In this document: positions 1 through 7,955 of the stretch, one piece after another
Layout: the number at the start of each line of letters is the position of its first letter
Position numbering within the stretch: the stretch's first letter is position 1
NCBI GenBank assembly: GCA_018265835.1
Contig: JABLYK010000039.1
Coordinates: 1-20,821, forward strand
Length of the DNA: 20,821 nt
Direction: 5' to 3'
From: Oscillospiraceae bacterium
GTDB lineage: Bacteria; Bacillota; Clostridia; Oscillospirales; Oscillospiraceae
Translations under genes and position numbers: made by a program
Notes under the pieces: model-generated
Seen by the model: the letters and a program-made list of their open reading frames with translations, nothing else
What the model was told of the DNA's origin: nothing
The model's database searches: none

Positions 1-89
1 TGCTTGAACAATTTTTGCTCTTAATTATTGTCTAACTTTTTGGGGTCACTTCAGTAGTACGAGGGATTTTCTGCGCAAGCTCGATCTTA

Positions 90-119
90 TTTATATAATT
101 CGCAAAGAAATTTATATAA
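90..119. promoter_or_regulatory. Twin TTATATAA sites upstream of the RHH gene promoter
   Basis: The self-complementary octamer TTATATAA occurs at 91-98 and again at 112-119, inside a longer shared TTTATATAA. The two centres are 21 bp apart, close to two helical turns, and the second ends 6 bp before the -35 box at 126. The downstream gene encodes a ribbon-helix-helix protein, a fold that commonly binds short palindromes in tandem, so these may be its own operator. An AT-rich UP element is the simpler alternative. Confidence 0.4.
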
Positions 120-125
120 AATGTG

Positions 126-154
126 TTGACAAATTTCGCGCTTGGGTGTACGAT
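126..154 (+). promoter_or_regulatory. Sigma-A promoter of the RHH-clpB unit
   Basis: TTGACA at 126-131, a 17-bp spacer, and TACGAT at 149-154. Transcription would start near 161, which rules out the in-frame GTG at 123 as the start of the next gene and supports ATG 183. I see no clear CIRCE or CtsR operator around it. Confidence 0.7.
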
Positions 155-182
155 GATGCCAGATAGAAAAGGTGGTGCACGC

Positions 183-836
183 ATGAAAAAAACACTGTAC
201 AGCTTGATGCTCAACGAAGAGGTCGTACACGAGATCGACGCGCTGGCCCATCAGATGGGCACGAACCGCTCCGCGCTCATCAACCAGATTCTCGCGGACT
301 ACACCTCGGTCATCACGCCGGAGCGGCGCATCGAGAGCATTTTCCACGCGATTGAGGAGATGGTGGCGCCGGCGCGCGAGCTGGTGCCGTTTTTCGTGCC
401 GAACGCGATGACCATGTCGCTCAAGAGCAGTCTCGAATACAAGTACCGGCCAACGGTGAAATACGAGGTGGCGCTGTTGGACGACACGTCGGACATGCTC
501 GGCGAGCTGTCGGTCATTTTCCGCACGCAGTCGGCGGCGCTGCTGCAGTCGATGACGCAGTTTTTCCGGCTATGGAAGCAGATTGAGGACGTGCACCTCA
601 CGCCGTATCTCACCGGCACGCCGCCGCGCTATGCGCTGTATGACGGCAAGTTTGTGCGCAGCCTGTCGCTGCCGCGCAACCGGGACTACACCAGCGAGGA
701 GATCGCAAAGGCGATCTCGGACTATATCAAGCTATTTGACCACCTGATGAAAGGGTTCCTCTCCGGCAAATATACCGCGCAGGACGTGGAGAGCATCTAC
801 TACGCCAAGCGCGGCGACGGAGTCATCCTGATCTGA
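183..836 (+). CDS. Ribbon-helix-helix (CopG-like) DNA-binding protein with a novel C-terminal domain
   Basis: The 217-residue protein starts at ATG 183, just after an AAAGGTGGTG ribosome site; the promoter lies over the alternative upstream GTG. Residues 1-42 read as a ribbon-helix-helix domain: a short strand (KKTLYSLML), then a helix, a turn at MGTNRS and a second helix (ALINQILADY). Such domains dimerise and bind DNA through the paired strand. The remaining 175 residues are mixed hydrophobic and charged, with no transmembrane segment and no motif I recognise. clpB follows after 30 bases without a terminator, so the two are probably co-transcribed. The protein may regulate its own promoter and thereby clpB; that is inference. 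The DNA-binding domain is fairly sure, the rest is unknown. Confidence 0.85.
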   Translation: MKKTLYSLMLNEEVVHEIDALAHQMGTNRSALINQILADYTSVITPERRIESIFHAIEEMVAPARELVPFFVPNAMTMSLKSSLEYKYRPTVKYEVALLDDTSDMLGELSVIFRTQSAALLQSMTQFFRLWKQIEDVHLTPYLTGTPPRYALYDGKFVRSLSLPRNRDYTSEEIAKAISDYIKLFDHLMKGFLSGKYTAQDVESIYYAKRGDGVILI

Positions 837-866
837 CAGCGGTTCGGAAAGGAGGAGCCGCGTGCC

Positions 867-3491
<2,625 letters not shown>

Positions 3492-3503
3492 CGCACCCCA
3501 CCC

Positions 3504-3551
3504 AAGGCTTCCCCCTCTGGGGGAAGCTGTCGGCGAAGCCGACTGATGAGG
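3504..3551. repeat. Two-hairpin REP-like intergenic element
   Basis: Two adjacent palindromes: GCTTCCCCC-TCT-GGGGGAAGC (3507-3527) and GTCGGC-GAA-GCCGAC (3529-3543), followed by TGATGAGGG. The first hairpin recurs in altered form at 6769-6786. I recall this pattern as a dispersed repeat of gut Clostridia; that is memory, not a search. Confidence 0.6.
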
Positions 3552-3580
3552 GCGATGCGCGCCTTCTTTGACAAGCTGAA

Positions 3581-3618
3581 ACCGCCGGCAGACCCAAAGT
3601 CTGCCGGCGGTCATTTTT
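3581..3618 (+). terminator. Rho-independent terminator of clpB
   Basis: A perfect 13-bp stem (3581-3593 with 3599-3611) with a CCAAA loop is followed by CATTTTTAT. It lies about 90 bases after the clpB stop, beyond the REP-like element. Confidence 0.85.
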
Positions 3619-3685
3619 ATCCGGATATCAGATAAAAAGGCAACCTTGCAGTCCCGTTGTGATATCCTTACAGCGGGTGAAGAAA

Positions 3686-3931
3686 ATGAAATACGAATGC
3701 GTGAATTGGGAAGCCATCCGTAATTTGCGGATGGAAAATGGTTATACGCAAAAGCAAATTGCAGACGATCTAAATGTGACACAGAATACCTATTCGAGGT
3801 ACGAAACCGGCGCGGCAAACTGTCCGATAGACGTGCTGATAAAGCTCGCCGATTTCTACGGTGTGAGCGTGGATTATCTGCTGGGGCGGACGGATATGAA
3901 AAAGCCCTATCCGAAAAAAGAGAGAAACTAG
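3686..3931 (+). CDS. Small XRE-family helix-turn-helix regulator
   Basis: The 81-residue protein is almost entirely one Cro/C1-type helix-turn-helix domain. Residues 9-30 hold the first helices, the recognition segment is about 29-41 (LNVTQNTYSRYETG), and it ends in the typical IKLADFYGVSVDYLLGRTD. ATG 3686 is preferred: GGGTGA lies 6-11 bases upstream, and the domain starts right after it. In-frame GTGs at 3659 and 3677 would only add residues unlike the family. It is monocistronic, with its own terminator, and flanked by the oppositely transcribed AEC transporter gene. The protein probably represses a nearby or its own promoter; the target and signal cannot be seen. Confidence 0.88.
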   Translation: MKYECVNWEAIRNLRMENGYTQKQIADDLNVTQNTYSRYETGAANCPIDVLIKLADFYGVSVDYLLGRTDMKKPYPKKERN

Positions 3932-3935
3932 CGCA

Positions 3936-3967
3936 AAAACGGAGCGGCAATGCCGCTCCGTTTTGTT
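3936..3967. terminator. Bidirectional terminator between XRE and AEC genes
   Basis: AAAACGGAGCGGC pairs with GCCGCTCCGTTTT around a very short loop. It is followed by TTTTGTTT on the plus strand and, read the other way, by TTTTTGCGC. It lies 5 bases after the XRE stop and about 20 bases beyond the AEC stop, so it can serve both convergent genes. Confidence 0.85.
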
Positions 3968-3986
3968 TGGCGAAAGACAGGTTTTT

Positions 3987-4907
3987 TTACAGCAGCAGCC
4001 AGATCAACAGCGGGATCGTGGCGGCGGAGAAGACGGTGCTCATGAAGATGACCTCGGACGAGAGCGCCTCATCCTTACCGTATTGCAGGCAGAGCACGGT
4101 GATAATCATGGCGGACGGGCACGCGGCCAGCAGCACCGGGATGCCGAGCATCATCGGATCGTGGACAAACAGCCGCAGCACGGCCCACACCACGACCGGA
4201 CACACGATCAGGCGCACGAACGACGCAACATAGACGCGCCAGTTGCCGAACGCCGTTTTGAGCGGGATGCCGCCGAGCGAGGTGCCGATGACGATCATGG
4301 ACATCGGCGTCGTGGCGGCGGAGAGCGTCGAGATCGTGTCGGCAATCACGGCGGGAACGTGCAGGTGCGTCAAAAACAGCACGACCGCGAGGAACGTGGC
4401 GATCAGCGGCATGGTCAGAAGCTGCCGCCAATTGAATTTCTGCTTTTCGCCGCTGCCGCGCAGCATCGCCGTGCCGATGGTGTACAGCATGGTGTTGAAC
4501 GGGATGTTCGACAGCGACGCATAGAACACCGCCTCCGTCCCGAACACGGCCTGCACCACGGGGAAGCCCACGAACGCATTGTTCGGATAGGACATCACCA
4601 TGCGCAGAACGCCGGCGTCGCCGCCGCGCGCACGCAGGAGCTTCGGCACGAAGAAGGAGACGGCGTGCAGGATGAGCAGCATCAGCGTCGTCACGCCGAC
4701 GTATTCGAGAATGACCGTGCCGCTGAGCGTGGTCTCCACGTTGACGACGGAGTTGAGAATGGTCGCGGTGAGCAGGACGTTCAGCACGATGGGATTCACG
4801 CGCTTGTTGAACTCCGGCCCCGTAATGTGCAGCTTCGCGCAGAGATACCCCACGAGCATCAGCAGCACGAGCATGGCCATCTTGGCCAGTACCGTTGAAA
4901 TTTCCAT
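3987..4907 (-). CDS. AEC-family (auxin efflux carrier/malate permease-like) transporter
   Basis: The 306-residue inner-membrane protein has about ten hydrophobic segments split into two halves by a short polar region (GSGEKQKFNWR). It carries the family hallmarks MSYPNNAFVGFPVV in the fourth helix region and SMIVIGTSLGGIPL at the start of the second half. AEC proteins export or exchange small organic acids such as malate; the substrate here cannot be told. ATG 4907 was chosen because a GAGAGG ribosome site lies upstream and the first helix follows at once (STVLAKMAMLVLLMLVGYL). A longer frame would add a hydrophilic tail overlapping the promoter. The gene is divergent from the response regulator and appears to be transcribed alone. 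Confidence 0.92.
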   Translation of the reverse strand: MEISTVLAKMAMLVLLMLVGYLCAKLHITGPEFNKRVNPIVLNVLLTATILNSVVNVETTLSGTVILEYVGVTTLMLLILHAVSFFVPKLLRARGGDAGVLRMVMSYPNNAFVGFPVVQAVFGTEAVFYASLSNIPFNTMLYTIGTAMLRGSGEKQKFNWRQLLTMPLIATFLAVVLFLTHLHVPAVIADTISTLSAATTPMSMIVIGTSLGGIPLKTAFGNWRVYVASFVRLIVCPVVVWAVLRLFVHDPMMLGIPVLLAACPSAMIITVLCLQYGKDEALSSEVIFMSTVFSAATIPLLIWLLL

Positions 4908-4946
4908 AGCTTCTGTTTCTTTCCTCTCAGAGTGTCGCAGATGCTC

Positions 4947-4975
4947 AGTATAGCACGAAAACCGCCGCATTTCCA
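4947..4975 (-). promoter_or_regulatory. Extended -10 promoter of the AEC gene
   Basis: On the minus strand, TGCTATACT (4955 down to 4947) is an extended -10. TGGAAA (4975-4970) sits 17 bp upstream as a weak -35. It matches the ATG at 4907 with a leader of about 30 bases. Confidence 0.55.
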
Positions 4976-4994
4976 CAGAAAATGCGGCGGTTTT
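4958..4994. repeat. 15-bp perfect inverted repeat in the divergent promoter region
   Basis: AAAACCGCCGCATTT (4958-4972) and its complement (4980-4994) flank a 7-base gap, followed by TT. It looks like a terminator on the plus strand, yet no plus-strand gene ends nearby. It overlaps the -35 of the AEC promoter, so it may be an operator or may insulate the divergent promoters. Confidence 0.6.
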
Positions 4995-5010
4995 TTGAAA
5001 GTAGAAAATC

Positions 5011-5053
5011 TGACGAAATTGTAATCGTCAATGCGGCGGCGCCCTGTTATAAT
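5011..5053 (+). promoter_or_regulatory. Promoter of the two-component genes with an overlapping inverted repeat
   Basis: TCGTCA (5025-5030), a 17-bp spacer and TATAAT (5048-5053) with an upstream TG (extended -10) make a good promoter. The -35 is also the right half of a perfect inverted repeat TGACGA-N8-TCGTCA (5011-5016 and 5025-5030), a plausible operator. Confidence 0.65.
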
Positions 5054-5085
5054 AAAGCTATGAACAGACGAACGGAGGTGCGCGG

Positions 5086-5754
5086 ATGGAACGCATTTTA
5101 TTGGTCGAGGACGACCGGGGCATCGTGCGCAGTTTGAGAGAATTTCTCTCGTCGGAGGGGTTCGCGGTCGAGGCCGTGGACGGCCAGCGCGCCGCGACGG
5201 AGCGACTCGCGGAGGAGCGCTTCGATTTGCTTCTGGTGGATATTTCGCTCGCGGACGGCAACGGCTTCGCCGTGTGCGCGGCGGCGAAGGAGCGGGGGCT
5301 GCCCGTCATCTTCCTCACGGCCTCCGGCGACGAATACAGCACCGTTACGGGGCTGGACATGGGCGCGGACGACTACGTGGCAAAGCCCTTTCGCCCGCGC
5401 GAGCTGATGGCGCGTATCCGCAGCGTCCTGCGCCGCAGCGGGAGAGGGCAGTCCGTCGTCACGCTCGGCGACGTGGTGGTGGACACAGACAAGGGCGTCG
5501 TGACAAAAAGCGGTGCGGACGTGTATCTCTCCGCGCTGGAGTACCGGCTGCTGCTCGTGTTTTTGAACCACCGGGGCATGGTGCTCTCGCGCACGCGGCT
5601 GCTGGAGGAGATCTGGGACGTGGCGGGCGACTTTGTGAACGACAACACGCTCACCGTGTACATCAAGCGCCTGCGCGAGAAGATCGAGTCCGACCCGCAG
5701 AACCCGGAGATCATCCGCACCGTGCGCGGGCTGGGCTACAAGCTGGAGGCGTAA
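5086..5754 (+). CDS. OmpR/PhoB-family response regulator
   Basis: The 222-residue cytoplasmic regulator has a receiver domain (1-118) with the acidic pair D9-D10, phospho-acceptor D52 in LLLVDIS, T78 and K100 (AKPF). A winged-helix DNA-binding domain follows (about 125-222), ending in the typical TVYIKRLREKIE...IIRTVRGLGYKLEA. All catalytic residues are present. GGAGGTG lies 7-13 bases before ATG 5086. The kinase gene follows after 5 bases, so it is the cognate partner, and an ABC exporter lies just beyond. In Firmicutes such groups commonly sense and expel cell-envelope antimicrobials; that role is inferred from the arrangement. Confidence 0.95.
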   Translation: MERILLVEDDRGIVRSLREFLSSEGFAVEAVDGQRAATERLAEERFDLLLVDISLADGNGFAVCAAAKERGLPVIFLTASGDEYSTVTGLDMGADDYVAKPFRPRELMARIRSVLRRSGRGQSVVTLGDVVVDTDKGVVTKSGADVYLSALEYRLLLVFLNHRGMVLSRTRLLEEIWDVAGDFVNDNTLTVYIKRLREKIESDPQNPEIIRTVRGLGYKLEA

Positions 5755-5759
5755 GGAGT

Positions 5760-6764
5760 ATGGGATTTTTCCGAAACCCCGAAATTCGAAGGGAACTGCT
5801 GCTCTTTGTGGCGGTTACGGCGGCGTGTGCCGCGTCGGGCTTCCTCGCGTTCGGCGCGGCCGGGTGGCTCGTGCTCGGCGCGGGACTCGCGCTCTCGGCG
5901 CTGCATTTTGCTGCGTCTGCTGTGCGCTACCGGCGCATCCGTGCGCTCAGCCGCGACATTGACGCGGTGCTCCACGGCAGCGACAAGGTGAACTTCAGCG
6001 ACCTGCGGGAGGGCGAGCTTGCCATATTGCAGAGCGAGATTCAAAAAATGACCATCCGCCTGCGCGATGCGGCGGACAATCTGCAAAAGGAAAAGACGTT
6101 TTTGACCGACTCCATCGCCGACATTTCGCACCAGCTGCGCACGCCGCTCACGTCGATCAACCTGATCGTGACGCTGCTCGCGGCGGACGCGGTGTCCGAT
6201 GCGCGGCGTCTGGAGCTGACGCGGGAACTGAAGATGCTGCTGCGGCGCATCGACTGGATGGTGGAGAGCCTGCTGAAAATGTCGAAAATCGACGCGGGTA
6301 CGGCGCTGTTCCAGGCAGAGCCGGTGCGGGTTTCCGAACTGGTGCGCGCGGCGGCGGAGCCGCTGGCTGTGCCGCTCGATGTGCGCGGGCAGCGTCTCGT
6401 GTGCGAGATTGGCGCGGAGACGTTCACCGGCGACCTCGCGTGGACGACCGAGGCCGTGGGGAACATCCTCAAAAACTGCATGGAGCACACCCCGGAGGGC
6501 GGGACGATCACCGTCCAGGCGCGCGATACGGGCGTTTTTACGGAGCTGACGGTTCACGATACCGGCGCCGGCATCGCCCCGGACGATCTGCCGCATCTGT
6601 TTGAGCGGTTTTACAAGGGGAAGGATGCGTCCGAGACCAGCTTCGGCATCGGCCTTGCGCTCGCGCGCATGATCGTCACGGCGCAAAACGGCGCCATCAA
6701 GGCCGCCAACGCGCCCAACGGCGGCGCGGTGTTCACGATCCGGTTTTATAAAGGGACTGTTTAA
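5760..6764 (+). CDS. Membrane histidine kinase with a minimal sensor region
   Basis: The 334-residue kinase has two membrane segments near residues 12-33 and 36-55 with almost no loop between them, as in intramembrane-sensing kinases. The dimerisation/phospho-acceptor helix follows, with H124 in DISHQLRTPL. The ATPase domain shows an N box (NILKNCMEHTP), a G1 box (DTGAGIAPDD), an F-box-like LFERFYKG and a G2 box (FGIGLALAR). ATG 5760 has GGAGG at 5745-5749 inside the regulator's end; the closer AAGGAG abuts the ATG and is too near. Without an external sensor domain it probably relies on the membrane or on the neighbouring ABC permease for its signal, as in Bce-type systems. That is inference. 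Confidence 0.93.
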   Translation: MGFFRNPEIRRELLLFVAVTAACAASGFLAFGAAGWLVLGAGLALSALHFAASAVRYRRIRALSRDIDAVLHGSDKVNFSDLREGELAILQSEIQKMTIRLRDAADNLQKEKTFLTDSIADISHQLRTPLTSINLIVTLLAADAVSDARRLELTRELKMLLRRIDWMVESLLKMSKIDAGTALFQAEPVRVSELVRAAAEPLAVPLDVRGQRLVCEIGAETFTGDLAWTTEAVGNILKNCMEHTPEGGTITVQARDTGVFTELTVHDTGAGIAPDDLPHLFERFYKGKDASETSFGIGLALARMIVTAQNGAIKAANAPNGGAVFTIRFYKGTV

Positions 6765-6765
6765 T

Positions 6766-6795
6766 GGGCTTCCCCTTGAGGGGAAGGCTTTGGGC
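6766..6795. repeat. Short REP-like palindrome after the kinase gene
   Basis: CTTCCCC-TTGA-GGGGAAG (6769-6786) is a divergent version of the first hairpin at 3507-3527, followed by GCTTT. It begins right after the kinase stop and could act as a weak terminator. Confidence 0.5.
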
Positions 6796-6806
6796 TGAAT
6801 GCATAA

Positions 6807-6839
6807 ACACCCGGTTTGCTGAGTTGACAAACCGGGTGT
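6807..6839. repeat. 12-bp inverted repeat over the antisense RNA promoter, copy 1
   Basis: ACACCCGGTTTG (6807-6818) is perfectly complementary to CAAACCGGGTGT (6828-6839), with 9 bases between. The right arm covers the end of the -35 box and half of the spacer. Neither side has a T tract on the plus strand, so an operator is as likely as a terminator. Copies 2 and 3 lack it. Confidence 0.55.
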
Positions 6840-6852
6840 AGGCGTGTATAAT
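6824..6852 (+). promoter_or_regulatory. Perfect consensus promoter of antisense RNA, copy 1
   Basis: TTGACA (6824-6829), exactly 17 bp, TATAAT (6847-6852). All twelve consensus bases match. No protein-coding frame of credible size follows; a hairpin terminator lies about 100 bases on. Confidence 0.88.
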
Positions 6853-6858
6853 GAAAAC

Positions 6859-6958
6859 AGAAAAGGGCGCTGCAACAAGCGGTTCGCTCTTCAAAGATTC
6901 ACGAACAGAGCTTAAAGCCCCGAACCGTCACTTGGCAGAGTGGCGGTTCTTGCTTTTT
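6859..6958 (+). ncRNA. Candidate antisense small RNA, module copy 1
   Basis: The predicted RNA of about 100 nt runs from the consensus promoter to a terminator: stem 6922-6932 with 6939-6949, loop TGGCAG, T run 6954-6958. Its 5' part, GAAAACAGAAAAG followed by GGCGCTGCAACAAGCGGTT, is nearly identical in copies 2 and 3, the middle differs, and the terminator is conserved by paired changes. The last 31 bases are antisense to the 3' end of the mini-protein gene at 6928-7011. The 5' CGGTT could also pair with AACCG in the left arm of the terminator, allowing a refold. The ends are predicted, not measured. Confidence 0.72.
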
Positions 6959-7011
6959 ACGATAAATTGAACCATTAGCTTACGCAAGGTCAATGTAACC
7001 GTTATTCGCAT
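6928..7011 (-). CDS. 27-residue basic mini-protein, module copy 1 (candidate type I toxin)
   Basis: The ATG at 7011 follows a very strong ribosome site, GGGGGTGA (7023-7016), 4 bases away; the stop is at 6930-6928. The peptide begins MRITVTLTLRKLMVQF. Hydrophobic residues alternate at 3, 5, 7, 9 and again at 12, 14, 16, 18, as in a two-stranded amphipathic beta-hairpin with a turn at R10-K11. It ends in a basic KSKNRHSAK tail. The copy at 17600-17683 has the same length, alternation and NRH tail. The gene has its own promoter, and its 3' end is overlapped by an antisense RNA. That arrangement suggests a type I toxin, but the peptide is not a typical membrane helix. Toxicity is inferred only. 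Confidence 0.72.
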   Translation of the reverse strand: MRITVTLTLRKLMVQFIVKSKNRHSAK

Positions 7012-7015
7012 AGAC

Positions 7016-7035
7016 TCACCCCCTCTCAGGGATGT
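7016..7035 (-). promoter_or_regulatory. Ribosome-site hairpin in the mini-protein leader, copy 1
   Basis: In the mRNA, CCCT-GAG-AGGG (7031-7021) pairs into the first part of the GGGGG ribosome site. The surrounding 19 bases, CACCCCCTCTCAGGGATGT on the plus strand (7017-7035), are identical in copy 3, better conserved than the coding sequence. Confidence 0.55.
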
Positions 7036-7136
7036 AGCCAACCGCCTGCCGTATGTACAGCGCCCTGCCTCGTCAGAACGGACTCGTTCCGCTTCGCTTA
7101 CGTCGCGCCGCGAGCCCGGATGATGAGGCGTTTTTT

Positions 7137-7165
7137 ATTTTACAGGATGCGCCACGATTTGTCAA
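7137..7165 (-). promoter_or_regulatory. Promoter of the mini-protein mRNA, copy 1
   Basis: On the minus strand: TTGACA (7165-7160), a 17-bp spacer, TAAAAT (7142-7137). This gives a leader of about 120 bases before the ATG at 7011. The leader also contains a CGTCAGAACGG repeat element. Confidence 0.75.
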
Positions 7166-7190
7166 TCGTCCTCTACTGAGGGCTTGAAAA

Positions 7191-7226
7191 TGACGGTTTT
7201 GTTATGATCCGGTCACCGGGGCGTCA
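7191..7226 (+). promoter_or_regulatory. Extended -10 promoter of the ABC exporter genes with TGACG half-sites
   Basis: TGTTATGAT at 7200-7208 is an extended -10 element; the -35 region is poor, suggesting activator dependence. TGACG (7191-7195) and CGTCA (7222-7226) flank it. The same half-site forms the inverted repeat at the two-component promoter (5011-5030), so the response regulator may act here. Confidence 0.4.
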
Positions 7227-7271
7227 CTTGCTTTTGGTACGATGTCCACAGAAACGAAAGGAGCGATTGCA

Positions 7272-7951
<680 letters not shown>

Positions 7952-7955
<4 letters not shown>

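Larger units (their letters stand above)
6866..7064. repeat. Inverted blocks enclosing mini-protein module copy 1
   Basis: The left block at 6866-6884 contains GGCGCTG and GCGGTT. The right block at 7040-7064 contains the complementary AACCGCC (7040-7046) and CAGCGCC (7058-7064), with unlike sequence between the paired parts. In the leftward mRNA the leader and the far 3' region could therefore pair. As DNA, the blocks also resemble terminal inverted repeats of a small mobile element. Confidence 0.6.

Noticed and set aside
123..182. Upstream GTG start for the RHH protein
   Set aside because: It would place the start inside the promoter (126-154), upstream of the likely transcription start; ATG 183 has a good ribosome site.
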